NCBI RefSeq assembly: GCF_003931855.1
Contig: NZ_CP034248.1
Span: forward strand, 4,898,001-4,962,000
Reading direction: 5' to 3'
Origin: Paenibacillus lentus
GTDB lineage: Bacteria; Bacillota; Bacilli; Paenibacillales; Paenibacillaceae
DNA: 64,000 nt
Shown: positions 27,674-37,521 of the stretch, piece by piece
How positions within the stretch are numbered: position 1 is the first letter of the stretch
Layout of the letters: the number at the start of each line of letters is the position of its first letter
Translations under genes and position numbers: made by a program
Notes under the pieces: generated by a model
The model's input: only the letters and a program-made list of their open reading frames with translations
The model's database searches: none
Told to the model about the DNA's origin: nothing

Positions 27674-28969
27674 TTAAGCAGCCAACTGAAGCTGAGCCCG
27701 GCGAACCGGTCCTAAGACATCAGCGGCATTGTATACGATTTTCCTTGTGCCTAACGTGTGTAAAATGCGAATCAGTTTTCCACAAAGCGCCACAATAGAC
27801 TGTTTCTTTTTCAACGGATTGACCTGGCGCTGCGTATAATACTGATGCATCGCTTTAAACTCCGGGTTCTTTGCCACCATGGGCAACACGGCTCGGAAAA
27901 GTAGTGCTCGAAGACGTGATCGACCTCGTTTGCTGATCGTCGTTCGACCCTTTTTCTTTCCAGAACTGTTTTCTCGCAGGTTAAGTCCCGCGAGACGGAT
28001 AATCTGTTGACCGTGGCTATACCGAGATAGGTCACCGGTTTCTGCTAGGAAGCCAGCAAGTGTCGTGATTCCTACACCCGGAATAGTGAGCATTTCCTGT
28101 GTGCCAGGAATCTGTTTGAGTAATAACTCCACTTGATTCATGATCTCTTCCAGTTGTTGTGTAAATAAGGCGTACTGTTGCACCCAAGTGTGTAACTCTA
28201 ACTTAGCAGCAGTGGTACCTTCTGTGAGTCCAATAGATTCAGAGGCAGCTTCCACAAGCTTTTCAGCTCGCTTTATCCCTACGGCTCGCTGTACGTCTTG
28301 CTTCCATCGCCCGAGGATCGCAGTGGCGCCAAGGGCTACGATCTCTTGCGGCAATGGAAACTCAGTCAACGTGACGAGCGCGGCTTTGCCCTCCCAGCTC
28401 TTAAAGACGTTGTTAAACTCCGGGAAAAACCGATCGAGCCAGTTTTGAATCCGTCTTTGGACTTGCCCCAAACTGACCATCGTTTTCTCACGCATATTCA
28501 TGAGAATTCTCAAATCTGCGTAAACGCTAGTCGGTAGTTGGGGTTCGGTATAGTGACCGTTACGGACAAGATCCGCAATCACTTTGGCATCCTTGTAGTC
28601 ATTTTTAGTCTGGGAGTTATCCTCCAGTTCCTTGCTCTTATGCACATGATGAGGATTCACGACCACGATACGAATGCCCTTGTCTTGCAAGAACTCAGCC
28701 AGGGGAAACCAGTAGTGTCCGGTGGGCTCAATGCCAAACACAATATCTGTTTTGGCGTACTGCCTCTGCAATGCCTTCATCCACGATACGAGTTTCGAGA
28801 GTCCCTTACGGCTGTTTTCAAATACACAGTCTTTGCCAAGCTCGATTCCGCGAAAATCGATCGCTCTGGCAACATGGGTGTCCTTTGCAATATCTGCACC
28901 GACAACCAAAGTTTGATCTGTAATGTCCAAAATGCGTTGATTCTGTTTCTCTTTTAGCTTATACTTCAT
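27674..28969 (-). CDS. IS110-family transposase/recombinase, copy 1
   Basis: 431 aa. N-terminal DEDD RuvC-like domain (VVGADIAKDTHVARAID, FGIEPTGHYW, NDYKDAKVIADL) and C-terminal Transposase_20 domain with the serine region (IPGVGITTLAGFLAETGDLSRY, GLNLRENSSGKKKG). It carries out bridge-RNA-guided recombination in this family. Differs from copies 2 and 3 in HTWVQQ instead of HTWMQQ. Intact. Confidence 0.95.
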   Translation of the reverse strand: MKYKLKEKQNQRILDITDQTLVVGADIAKDTHVARAIDFRGIELGKDCVFENSRKGLSKLVSWMKALQRQYAKTDIVFGIEPTGHYWFPLAEFLQDKGIRIVVVNPHHVHKSKELEDNSQTKNDYKDAKVIADLVRNGHYTEPQLPTSVYADLRILMNMREKTMVSLGQVQRRIQNWLDRFFPEFNNVFKSWEGKAALVTLTEFPLPQEIVALGATAILGRWKQDVQRAVGIKRAEKLVEAASESIGLTEGTTAAKLELHTWVQQYALFTQQLEEIMNQVELLLKQIPGTQEMLTIPGVGITTLAGFLAETGDLSRYSHGQQIIRLAGLNLRENSSGKKKGRTTISKRGRSRLRALLFRAVLPMVAKNPEFKAMHQYYTQRQVNPLKKKQSIVALCGKLIRILHTLGTRKIVYNAADVLGPVRRAQLQLAA

Positions 28970-29094
28970 TTGAGCGTCCTCCTTCTAATTAGGGCAGTGA
29001 ATGGTTCGCATTCCAAGACCCAGCATACAGGAGGCGCTTTTTTTGTTCAAATCTCATATTAATTCATTACAGGAATAGCTCCTTTTGAACATAC

Positions 29095-29140
29095 AAAAAA
29101 GCTCATTCCTTCTCATGATTCAAGTGGGAAGAGCTTTTTT
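29095..29140 (-). terminator. Module-end hairpin repeat A, copy 1
   Basis: AAAAAAGCTCATTCC ... GGGAAGAGCTTTTTT, downstream of the VgrG1 immunity gene. Nearly the same sequence follows other modules at 38715, 49602 and 57118. Confidence 0.75.
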
Positions 29141-29311
29141 GAAAGTTTATCACGTATTTTTGTCAAGCTTGTTAGTGTTTGGTGTTGGTTGTATTGTACG
29201 ATCTTGTAGTTGGGTTTGTAAAACAAGTTGACTCCAAACTTTTGGCATACCCATGCAATCGTCGACAGCTACTATATTTAAAGAGTTCAAGTACTTATTG
29301 CAAGATTGTGC

Positions 29312-30007
29312 TTAATTATCTGCCATACGTTCTAATACCCGCTCTATTCTCAATTGCAATTTTTGTTTTTCATTTTTAGACAGTTGTTCCCCTACCTCAT
29401 CAACGTTAAATTCTTTAAGGGAATTTTCGATATGTTTAAGTTCAATAGTATCTGCCAAGCCGTCCTCTAATAATCTTTCAGCTAACGTAGTGTAGACTCC
29501 GATTTTTTCACTCTTTGTGTTTCTACAATCTCTTTTAAATCTATCCAATACTTCTTTTGCTATTTGATCAGGTGTTTTGTCTTTTGAAGTTATAGAATTA
29601 TAGTAGTTGTTAACTTCATCAATCATTTCATCATAGTACCACATAGCTCTTGCATTATTCGTTAATTGTTTTTTACTTAGATTATATAAAACGTCTTTCT
29701 TTCGCTTAATTAACTCCTCATATTCGCTTTCAGATAATGTATGTCGTAGAATTTCGTAGTCAACCTCATTTAAGAGCTTTATTATTATGTCTTTTGATTT
29801 ATGAAATACGTAAGGTTGCTTTAATACTAGCTCACTATACCTAACTAAAATTGTAGCTTTTTCTAGATCACCACTATTCATTATTAGCTCGAAATCTTCG
29901 AAAGTCTTGGCCAATGCTTCTAAATTACTCATGTTCCTATATTTGTATTCCTGGAATGTCTCATCAAATGATTTTAAAATCTCTCTATAATTTAATTTAG
30001 GAATCAT
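29312..30007 (-). CDS. Putative immunity protein for the VgrG1 deaminase toxin
   Basis: 231 aa, almost entirely alpha-helical, charged, no signal peptide. No family recognised. It follows the toxin gene by 3 nt, the position held by immunity genes throughout the island, and is followed by the module-end hairpin. The role is inferred from position only. Confidence 0.6.
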   Translation of the reverse strand: MIPKLNYREILKSFDETFQEYKYRNMSNLEALAKTFEDFELIMNSGDLEKATILVRYSELVLKQPYVFHKSKDIIIKLLNEVDYEILRHTLSESEYEELIKRKKDVLYNLSKKQLTNNARAMWYYDEMIDEVNNYYNSITSKDKTPDQIAKEVLDRFKRDCRNTKSEKIGVYTTLAERLLEDGLADTIELKHIENSLKEFNVDEVGEQLSKNEKQKLQLRIERVLERMADN

Positions 30008-30010
30008 GGT

Positions 30011-33000
30011 TTAACCTCCCGTTTCTTTTATTGGTGCGATAGGATTTCCTTGATTATGAATTACTTCAATTTCAATGTTCTTAAACTTTTCTGTAAACTG
30101 ACTGATGATGTAATTACAACTACCACAAGTATCCTTCTCTGTGAACATGATTATTTTCCCTCTTGCATTTGTATTGTTCCCTAGATCCTTTGCTATTTCA
30201 TTTAATATCTTATATTCTGTATCGTCAATCCTTAAAGACTCAATACCAAGTGCATTAGGTGCAGTTGTGGCTTCGAAGATAGGATCGTCTGGAAGTCCAG
30301 ATATGTCTTTTATATTTGGGTTTCCAGAGTGTTTTTCCACTTGACTGTGGGCATAGTATTCTTTTTTTGGTAATTCTATATCCAATTCAACCTTTGTATA
30401 AGAAAAGTTTCCTTTTCCACTTTTCAATACTGTATTGGATAGATTTCCTTTAAATTTAGATGCTGCTAATAATAATTCCTTATCATTAATTAGATCTACT
30501 TGTCTTGTTGTGACCCACTCAAAATCGATGATTTCATCTGTATCTGGATCACGAGTGTATCTGTGTTCATATGGCGTCGATCCTTTTGGCGGATCAATCC
30601 CTGGTTTTGGTTCTGGTTCTGGCTTCGGCGCTGGTTTTGATCCTGTTTTCCCCATCACCCCTAGAGATTCATGTTGACTTATTTTCTTTTTCTCTATAGC
30701 TTCAAGCAATTCCTTCTCATTCTTCAAATATCCATCAATGTCAGGATGCTCTTTTGCCAAAGATTTTTTGGCCAGATTCTCCAAGTCTAAATCCTTAGAA
30801 GCTCCTATGATACCATCTACGCGAGTTTTAGGTGGAGAAACCTGGTCGATTCCCTTCACATATCTAGCATTGGCCGCTGTATTGGCTCCTTTTAGTACTG
30901 CATTTGTCAATATCGCAAGATCTACTACTCCTAGCATTACCCCCGTCGCATCCAGCATTTCCTGATTGATTCCAAGGAAATTAGCCTCTGTAATTTCCCC
31001 ATTATTCAAATCCCTCAGTTGCATTGTACTGACACCAATTTGAGCAACGCCCCAAACCCCGTTGGCTATAGCTAATAGATATAACGAGCCTCCTGCGGTG
31101 AAAAAAGCGCCTACGACAGCAACGACTCCAAACATTAAGTTGAGTTCTGTCATCATTTTTTGCTTCTTTCTTACTAGCTCCTCAAAGGTAAAACGTGAAA
31201 GATAAATTCCCTCATCCGGTTTTTTGCTAAGATAATCAGGTACCAGTGGAATAAGGCGATTTAACCGATCTTCTTTCCAGCGCTCCTGCCACTCTGCCGA
31301 GTCAGACCTGGCTCGCGATACATCCACAAATCCCCGTAAAATCTCATTATCTTTAGCTTGATTCTCTTTACGCGACTTCAATTTATCTATTAGTATTTGT
31401 TGGTTTAAAGCTTCCCACGAATTACTTGGCTGCTTAGGAGTTGGCGCCTTCTTGCCACTTCGTTTGTCTATGTAGTTTTGATAGTACTCTGCATATTCTT
31501 GTTTTTCCTGGGCTCTTTCCTTCTTCGATTTAGCTTCCTGTTTTGGGGGCGGCGGTAGAATCTTTTCCTGGTATCGTTTCTTTAACTCCTTATTTCCTAG
31601 CCCTCTTAGCGATTCTTTGGCATCGGTTCTGGTTGCCGGATCTCTGAAACGCGCAGTAGCATCGTCCATAATTTTTTGATTGTCTTCTTCTGTCCAGCTC
31701 GGCATAATATAAGTGCCCGCCGGAACATTGCTCATTGCTTCCGCCCTTTTTTTCGCAACTTTAGAGTATTCATGATCCACATACAACTTCTCTAACTCTT
31801 CATCCGTAAGCATATCCAGAAAGTCCATCTCGACCTTCTCGAAATTCACTTTCTTCCCTCTAATCCCCACATACTCCGGCCGGATCTCCATATAATGTTC
31901 CGTATTCGTGAAGAAGGTAATCGTCTTGTTAGCCACGAGCTTGATATGTTCCGGCATATTTTGGCCGCCTAGCTCGATTTCCTTGGATGCTACCACGAGT
32001 ATTGATTCCGTGGCTTGTAATGAAATATCGTTCCTATCCAGAGTTAAACTGACGGTATTTTTCTCGAATAGAACACCATCTTCACCAAGTTCCATTTTCG
32101 CATCTCCAGGCATGTGAAACACCTTTGTGGTCGGCTTCTGGAAGACAGTTCGCGACTTCATCTCATCGTTTTTGCCACGTACCGAATTGATGGCAATCGC
32201 CTTTTTCTCCGTCCCCTCCGGAAAATAAACTTTGATACGCGCCCCTTCCTCCGGCATACAGTGGAAGATGTTATTGCCTTCCGGCGAATACGGGAACCAC
32301 CAATTTCCTCGTTCGTCTGGGTCATGATCAATATCCAAATGTACCTTAACCATGTTGTTACCACGTTTCATAACGCGTCCTTCAAGAGCAACACCTTGGA
32401 TCGCACGATTCGTCCTTACTTTACGCCGAAGCGCTGCGCGCTGTACGAGTACATATTCATAATAGATTAACCCAGACTCATAGGTAATCACGGATTCCGT
32501 AACCACCCACATCTGTCCCTTAAAGGAAACATTGTCCCCCACCTGGCAGTACTGGTTCGTATGTACCCGGTAACTGACAAAATCGGATTCCCCCAAAGCT
32601 GAGCTCGCATCCGAATTCGCCTGAATATCAAGAAAGTTCTCCCGATCTTTAATGATCGAATAATGATGGGAGCGAATAACTTTCCCCCAAGAGAAATCAG
32701 GTACGCCAAAATAAACCCGAGGCGCATCCATAACCACATCAGGAAGGATTACCGTACCGATCCGTGATGCCAGCCTTTTTAAAAACTGCCAATTCGTCTC
32801 TTCATACTGCACAATGAGCTGACCAATCGTCGCTTCGGGGGACGTCGCTTCATTCTGTGCATCCCCTCCAGGGTATAGATTAGCAATTTGCCGAATCAAA
32901 TCCGTATACGTCAGATACTTGTTCTGAAAGGAACGACTCTCCAAATGGCGATCCATTTCAAAGGTTCGCGATAGACCTTCTATTGTCACATGAGGAATCC

Positions 33001-33262
33001 CATCTTCCATCTGAATATCGATGTTGGAGACTCCGCCTGCAAACAGGTAGTCATTCCCCTGCTCAGTAGATTTACGAATCAGTAAGCTATCCCGATATGT
33101 ACCATTCCTTAAGCATAAGTCGGCTTGTTCTTCAGACATAGTCGTTGAAATATAACAGCGGGCATGATCATTAAACTTCCTAACAATCCGGAAACTACGG
33201 ACAGTTGATAGATCATATGGCAATTCAATTTGAAAACCATCTATATCACGCCATAATTTCAT
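30011..33262 (-). CDS. VgrG1: VgrG-like spike protein with C-terminal deaminase toxin
   Basis: 1083 aa. Residues 1-280 are a gp27/phage late control D-like region (LIVQYEETNWQFLKRLAS, MDAPRVYFGVPDFSWG); 287-365 a gp5-like OB fold (GVALEGRVMKRGNNMVKV ... NIFHCMPEEGARIKVYF); then beta-spike repeats to about 475. After DMLTDEE comes a charged helical linker, a hydrophobic pretoxin segment near 705-760, and a variable tip starting after SPPKT (about 806), with a PAPKPEPEPKP linker. The tip has DTEYKIL and TCGSC, the zinc-deaminase core of BURPS668_1122-type toxins, so it probably deaminates a nucleobase. AAGGAGG precedes the ATG. The deaminase call is by motif only. Confidence 0.85.
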   Translation of the reverse strand: MKLWRDIDGFQIELPYDLSTVRSFRIVRKFNDHARCYISTTMSEEQADLCLRNGTYRDSLLIRKSTEQGNDYLFAGGVSNIDIQMEDGIPHVTIEGLSRTFEMDRHLESRSFQNKYLTYTDLIRQIANLYPGGDAQNEATSPEATIGQLIVQYEETNWQFLKRLASRIGTVILPDVVMDAPRVYFGVPDFSWGKVIRSHHYSIIKDRENFLDIQANSDASSALGESDFVSYRVHTNQYCQVGDNVSFKGQMWVVTESVITYESGLIYYEYVLVQRAALRRKVRTNRAIQGVALEGRVMKRGNNMVKVHLDIDHDPDERGNWWFPYSPEGNNIFHCMPEEGARIKVYFPEGTEKKAIAINSVRGKNDEMKSRTVFQKPTTKVFHMPGDAKMELGEDGVLFEKNTVSLTLDRNDISLQATESILVVASKEIELGGQNMPEHIKLVANKTITFFTNTEHYMEIRPEYVGIRGKKVNFEKVEMDFLDMLTDEELEKLYVDHEYSKVAKKRAEAMSNVPAGTYIMPSWTEEDNQKIMDDATARFRDPATRTDAKESLRGLGNKELKKRYQEKILPPPPKQEAKSKKERAQEKQEYAEYYQNYIDKRSGKKAPTPKQPSNSWEALNQQILIDKLKSRKENQAKDNEILRGFVDVSRARSDSAEWQERWKEDRLNRLIPLVPDYLSKKPDEGIYLSRFTFEELVRKKQKMMTELNLMFGVVAVVGAFFTAGGSLYLLAIANGVWGVAQIGVSTMQLRDLNNGEITEANFLGINQEMLDATGVMLGVVDLAILTNAVLKGANTAANARYVKGIDQVSPPKTRVDGIIGASKDLDLENLAKKSLAKEHPDIDGYLKNEKELLEAIEKKKISQHESLGVMGKTGSKPAPKPEPEPKPGIDPPKGSTPYEHRYTRDPDTDEIIDFEWVTTRQVDLINDKELLLAASKFKGNLSNTVLKSGKGNFSYTKVELDIELPKKEYYAHSQVEKHSGNPNIKDISGLPDDPIFEATTAPNALGIESLRIDDTEYKILNEIAKDLGNNTNARGKIIMFTEKDTCGSCNYIISQFTEKFKNIEIEVIHNQGNPIAPIKETGG

Positions 33263-33287
33263 GTTAACTGCCTCCTTTCTTAAGATA

Positions 33288-34016
33288 TTATCTTTCTAGA
33301 AATTCAGGAGGCGTTGGTTCCATTCCGTTCGTTAAGAGTTGAATCTTTCCTCCATACTTGCAAGTTAAGCAGGATTTTGTGGTAAGAGCAGGTACTCCCT
33401 CGATCATGACATTAGAGCTTCCGTTGTCCCACTCTACTCCATCCGATGGTTTGGCTAAACCCGCCATCATTGCTCCAATATTAGAAACTCCGTTCATTAA
33501 ATTTAAGCTACTACTATTTAGACCCATGGCATACCCCATTGGCGTTGGCTGTAAGTGAGGCATTAATTTAGGAACACATGGAAAAATCTTATGTTCTTCG
33601 CCGTATGGCAGCACTTTAGTGTCAGGATCGTAATTGAATAAATAATTTGATCCGGAATTACCTGTCTCGACATGAGCTATTTTCATTGGATTTAGCGGGC
33701 TACGGCAAAATCCAAATGAATAAAAGTTCCCATCCATTTCACCCTTAAGCTCCTCAATAGGATATCCCAGAAAGGTTTTTTCTTCTGAACTTGAAGGCAC
33801 ACAGTCCTTCACAGTCATCATTGGACTTTGATTAATGTACACCCCATTAGGTTCAAGCTTATTTAACACTTCTTCATGGGTTCCCCTCGTACAATACATG
33901 TAAGCTCCTCGAGTTACATAGGTTTCCCGCTTGCTTTCCGTCCTCCATGGGGCGTTCATTAATTCACTTATCGTGCTTTGTTTTAAAAAGCTGGTATAAA
34001 TATTATCCAGTTTCAC
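33288..34016 (-). CDS. DUF4280 (PAAR-like) spike-tip protein of module 1
   Basis: 242 aa. YVTRGAYMYCTRGTHEEVLN, GVYINQSPMMTVKDCVPS, FGFCRSPLNP and GVPALTTKSCLTCKYGGKI are the DUF4280 signature; the spaced cysteines may bind metal at the cone tip as in PAAR proteins. It should cap the VgrG1 spike and lies 25 nt upstream of it. The start is a GTG with AGGTGA 7 nt before it. Confidence 0.85.
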   Translation of the reverse strand: MKLDNIYTSFLKQSTISELMNAPWRTESKRETYVTRGAYMYCTRGTHEEVLNKLEPNGVYINQSPMMTVKDCVPSSSEEKTFLGYPIEELKGEMDGNFYSFGFCRSPLNPMKIAHVETGNSGSNYLFNYDPDTKVLPYGEEHKIFPCVPKLMPHLQPTPMGYAMGLNSSSLNLMNGVSNIGAMMAGLAKPSDGVEWDNGSSNVMIEGVPALTTKSCLTCKYGGKIQLLTNGMEPTPPEFLER

Positions 34017-34023
34017 TTTTCAT

Positions 34024-34542
34024 TCACCTGCCATTAATAAGAATTCGTCTTACATTTAAGCCATACAAGCTTGTCCGCAGCATTCCTTCCGCCACATCAA
34101 GTCGCACAACCAAGTAGGATTTGCGGTAAACATTCAGCTTGAACATGCTTAGACCTTCAATAAGCTTCTCATCTACCGTAAAATGATCTATTTTCTCAGT
34201 ATCTTCAGCATTTCTTTTGATAGATTCTTGCTCGTTGCAAGATACTTCCGTGAATTTGGGAAAATAATAATGTACCTGACCATTACGCGCCATATCTATC
34301 ACGATGACCTTTTTATAAGCTAATCCGCGTTCATGTCGGTTCAGGATTTGGTATACTTCCTCAGACACAAGCAAAACTGGTTTTTCCAAAATACACCCAT
34401 ATTCCAATGCCTTCGGCGAATCGATATATACAAACTCCTCGTCTTTGGCCAACTCATACCCCTGCTTCATTTGCTCTGAGAAAGTGATCATCCCATCCAT
34501 GCTGCCTAGCCTACGATCCTGTTCTAGAATAAAATATTCCAA
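34024..34542 (-). CDS. Imm11-like accessory protein of module 1
   Basis: About 172 aa, alpha/beta, cytosolic. Begins (TTG) EYFILEQDRRLGS; conserved LLVSEEVYQIL and SYLVVRLDVAEGMLR shared with the paralogue at 45990-46505. Weak resemblance to Imm11-type proteins. Placed between the pentapeptide and DUF4280 genes in both modules, so an adaptor or chaperone role for loading is more likely than immunity. TTG 34542 has GAGGAG 8 nt upstream, matching the paralogue's start. Confidence 0.65.
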   Translation of the reverse strand: MEYFILEQDRRLGSMDGMITFSEQMKQGYELAKDEEFVYIDSPKALEYGCILEKPVLLVSEEVYQILNRHERGLAYKKVIVIDMARNGQVHYYFPKFTEVSCNEQESIKRNAEDTEKIDHFTVDEKLIEGLSMFKLNVYRKSYLVVRLDVAEGMLRTSLYGLNVRRILINGR

Positions 34543-34547
34543 TCTGC

Positions 34548-35507
34548 TCACTCCTCTACCCAAACGATAGATTGCCGCTGGCTCTCAGATAGTGAGACTA
34601 GAGATTGATCACGGCTTAACATCTTGCTTCCTGCTAGATCTGCTCCGGTAAAATCGATTCCCTCCAGCAATGCCCCTCTAAAATCACCAGCGATAACTGC
34701 ATTTTGAAAACTAGCTGCTCGCAAATTAGCGCCTTGGAATTGAACGCCATGAATGCCAAACATAAGTCCATAGTTTTCGTTCATCACGTCACGCCCACCA
34801 GTAATTTCGTCAAAACAAGCTCGCTCCAAGTTGCATCCTCTAAAGGAAGCATCAAACATAACGCTGCCGTAAAAATCAACTTCCGAACAATCACACGCTT
34901 CAAATTTGCTGCTTAATAAATAGCTGCTCTGTAAATGACTGCCTGAAAGATTGACCCTCTCAAGTCTCGTGAAATTAAGTTGAATCCCCTCGTAATGGCC
35001 ATCAGAAATATCCACATCCGCGATATGCTCATAGGCATATTCATGATCCAGCTTTTTACCTAACCACTGTTTATAGGCCGTCGATGATTTCTGCTGGCTG
35101 TTACAGCAGTAAACAGATTCGCTCAAGTCAATATCTCCATACTCACCTACGCAAATTTCGAATTGCGTGTCTTTAGCAAGCTCCTGGTAGGAAGGAAGGG
35201 ATATTAAGTGTTCCACTGCATATCGCACGGCATGAACCATATACACATGAAATGGGTCCACTTGTTCCCTTCTCCAGTAATCCAATGATTGCGGTGGAAT
35301 AGTTCCCATGTACTCCTTTCGTTTGTTCTCACAAGCTTGACTCCAAGCCTTGAAATAGTCATGAATCCATCTTGCCTCATATCTATACGGTGAGATCCTA
35401 GTACTACCTAAAGTGTCGTGATCAAAAACTTCCAGCATATACTCCGCATGCCCTTCAAATAGTCGAGTACGCAGCAATGATATTTTGATTACGCTGCACT
35501 TTTTCAT
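34548..35507 (-). CDS. Pentapeptide-repeat protein of module 1, N-terminally truncated
   Basis: 319 aa. The C-terminal half has A(D/N)LxX repeats: LNFTRLERVNLSGSHLQ, ANLRAASFQNAVI, DFTGADLAGSK, forming a right-handed quadrilateral helix. The N-terminal helical half matches residues 86 onward of the 386-aa paralogue at 46529-47689; coding similarity continues upstream to about 35560, then stops. No ribosome site precedes ATG 35507. The 5' end was therefore lost, next to the DUF6809 hairpin. Pentapeptide proteins are common adaptors in VgrG/PAAR loci. Possibly non-functional. Confidence 0.75.
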   Translation of the reverse strand: MKKCSVIKISLLRTRLFEGHAEYMLEVFDHDTLGSTRISPYRYEARWIHDYFKAWSQACENKRKEYMGTIPPQSLDYWRREQVDPFHVYMVHAVRYAVEHLISLPSYQELAKDTQFEICVGEYGDIDLSESVYCCNSQQKSSTAYKQWLGKKLDHEYAYEHIADVDISDGHYEGIQLNFTRLERVNLSGSHLQSSYLLSSKFEACDCSEVDFYGSVMFDASFRGCNLERACFDEITGGRDVMNENYGLMFGIHGVQFQGANLRAASFQNAVIAGDFRGALLEGIDFTGADLAGSKMLSRDQSLVSLSESQRQSIVWVEE

Positions 35508-35597
35508 CAGATCGTGGTTTTGCAGCTGAACAGCATACAGGCACCGATAATTTTGGTATTATAGACTCGCCGTTGATATCCGGCACGTTTTCTCATA

Positions 35598-35641
35598 AAA
35601 AATAGCCTGTTCCATACTAAACAAAGTAGGAACAAGCTATT
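35598..35641 (-). terminator. Terminator-like hairpin after DUF6809 copy 2
   Basis: AATAGCCTGTTCC ... GGAACAAGCTATT inverted repeat with an A/T-rich flank. It separates the DUF6809 gene from the truncated pentapeptide gene. Confidence 0.65.
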
Positions 35642-35710
35642 AGTACACCGTTATTGTTAATATTGTAATTACTTTATATCCTTCAAAAGTTCTTCCTTAG
35701 CCGTATATAC

Positions 35711-37521
35711 CTCCCACTATAAATTAATATTTTCTCGCTCTTTCTCACATTTCCTTAGAATTTTAACATTGACTACCTCGAGAGGTGGATATAACGGGAA
35801 GTTTATAGAATTTATTTCCTTTCGGCAGTGTGCGGGAACAGAGATTGGAATGGATTTTCCAAAAAAAAGTGGTTTCCGTATGATCGCACCTTGGATATCC
35901 ACAACACTTCCTTGATGGTTTACCCTCCCATGTCACACGGGGTCTATGCCCTTACATTCCTTCGTTCTACCTCTCAAGGGGTGGACGCCGTTTCTCGCTC
36001 CTTTACTGGGTCGTTGCCCTTATGGAATAGTTCCTGCGGCTGATCCGTGCTTCCATTGTCTCTGTATTGATCCTAAGCATATAGTGAGTCTATCGACCTG
36101 AACGTGATTGATTTAAGCAGCCAACTGAAGCTGAGCCCGGCGAACCGGTCCTAAGACATCAGCGGCATTGTATACGATTTTCCTTGTGCCTAACGTGTGT
36201 AAAATGCGAATCAGTTTTCCACAAAGCGCCACAATAGACTGTTTCTTTTTCAACGGATTGACCTGGCGCTGCGTATAATACTGATGCATCGCTTTAAACT
36301 CCGGGTTCTTTGCCACCATGGGCAACACGGCTCGGAAAAGTAGTGCTCGAAGACGTGATCGACCTCGTTTGCTGATCGTCGTTCGACCCTTTTTCTTTCC
36401 AGAACTGTTTTCTCGCAGGTTAAGTCCCGCGAGACGGATAATCTGTTGACCGTGGCTATACCGAGATAGGTCACCGGTTTCTGCTAGGAAGCCAGCAAGT
36501 GTCGTGATTCCTACACCCGGAATAGTGAGCATTTCCTGTGTGCCAGGAATCTGTTTGAGTAATAACTCCACTTGATTCATGATCTCTTCCAGTTGTTGTG
36601 TAAATAAGGCGTACTGTTGCATCCAAGTGTGTAACTCTAACTTAGCAGCAGTGGTACCTTCTGTGAGTCCAATGGATTCAGAGGCAGCTTCCACAAGCTT
36701 TTCAGCTCGCTTTATCCCTACGGCTCGCTGTACGTCTTGCTTCCATCGCCCGAGGATCGCAGTGGCGCCAAGGGCTACGATCTCTTGCGGCAATGGAAAC
36801 TCAGTCAACGTGACGAGCGCGGCTTTGCCCTCCCAGCTCTTAAAGACGTTGTTAAACTCCGGGAAAAACCGATCGAGCCAGTTTTGAATCCGTCTTTGGA
36901 CTTGCCCCAAACTGACCATCGTTTTCTCACGCATATTCATGAGAATTCTCAAATCTGCGTAAACGCTAGTCGGTAGTTGGGGTTCGGTATAGTGACCGTT
37001 ACGGACAAGATCCGCAATCACTTTGGCATCCTTGTAGTCATTTTTAGTCTGGGAGTTATCCTCCAGTTCCTTGCTCTTATGCACATGATGAGGATTCACG
37101 ACCACGATACGAATGCCCTTGTCTTGCAAGAACTCAGCCAGGGGAAACCAGTAGTGTCCGGTGGGCTCAATGCCAAACACAATATCTGTTTTGGCGTACT
37201 GCCTCTGCAATGCCTTCATCCACGATACGAGTTTCGAGAGTCCCTTACGGCTGTTTTCAAATACACAGTCTTTGCCAAGCTCGATTCCGCGAAAATCGAT
37301 CGCTCTGGCAACATGGGTGTCCTTTGCAATATCTGCACCGACAACCAAAGTTTGATCTGTAATGTCCAAAATGCGTTGATTCTGTTTCTCTTTTAGCTTA
37401 TACTTCATTTGAGCGTCCTCCTTCTAATTAGGGCAGTGAATGGTTCGCATTCCAAGACCCAGCATACAGGAGGCGCTTTTTTTGTTCAAATCTCATATTA
37501 ATTCATTACAGGAATAGCTCC
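35711..37521 (-). mobile_element. IS110-type element, copy 2 (1811 bp)
   Basis: Same ends and length as copy 1, with CTCC at both boundaries. It splits the 3' end of the DUF6809 gene. Restoring the target gives a continuous reading frame, which fixes the ends precisely. Confidence 0.93.
36113..37408 (-). CDS. IS110-family transposase/recombinase, copy 2
   Basis: 431 aa, intact, differing from copy 1 by a Val to Met change in HTWMQQ. All DEDD and serine-domain motifs are preserved. Confidence 0.95.
   Translation of the reverse strand: MKYKLKEKQNQRILDITDQTLVVGADIAKDTHVARAIDFRGIELGKDCVFENSRKGLSKLVSWMKALQRQYAKTDIVFGIEPTGHYWFPLAEFLQDKGIRIVVVNPHHVHKSKELEDNSQTKNDYKDAKVIADLVRNGHYTEPQLPTSVYADLRILMNMREKTMVSLGQVQRRIQNWLDRFFPEFNNVFKSWEGKAALVTLTEFPLPQEIVALGATAILGRWKQDVQRAVGIKRAEKLVEAASESIGLTEGTTAAKLELHTWMQQYALFTQQLEEIMNQVELLLKQIPGTQEMLTIPGVGITTLAGFLAETGDLSRYSHGQQIIRLAGLNLRENSSGKKKGRTTISKRGRSRLRALLFRAVLPMVAKNPEFKAMHQYYTQRQVNPLKKKQSIVALCGKLIRILHTLGTRKIVYNAADVLGPVRRAQLQLAA

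Larger units (their letters stand above)
27272..29082 (-). mobile_element. IS110-type element, copy 1 (1811 bp)
   Basis: Begins CTCCCACTATAAAT and ends AATAGCTCC; identical boundaries delimit copies 2 and 3. CTCC is present at both ends, consistent with insertion at a CTCC target. No terminal inverted repeats, as usual for IS110. About 400 nt of non-coding DNA follow the transposase and 113 nt precede it, an IS1111-like arrangement. Inserted just upstream of the ADP-ribosylglycohydrolase ribosome site. Confidence 0.9.

Noticed and set aside
28538-28957. 139-codon ORF antisense to the IS110 transposase, present in all copies
   Set aside because: Conserved only because the transposase is; no independent coding evidence.
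26200-29100. Possible CRISPR-like array suggested by recurrent identical blocks
   Set aside because: The repeated blocks are IS110 copies and hairpin repeats, not short regularly spaced direct repeats.
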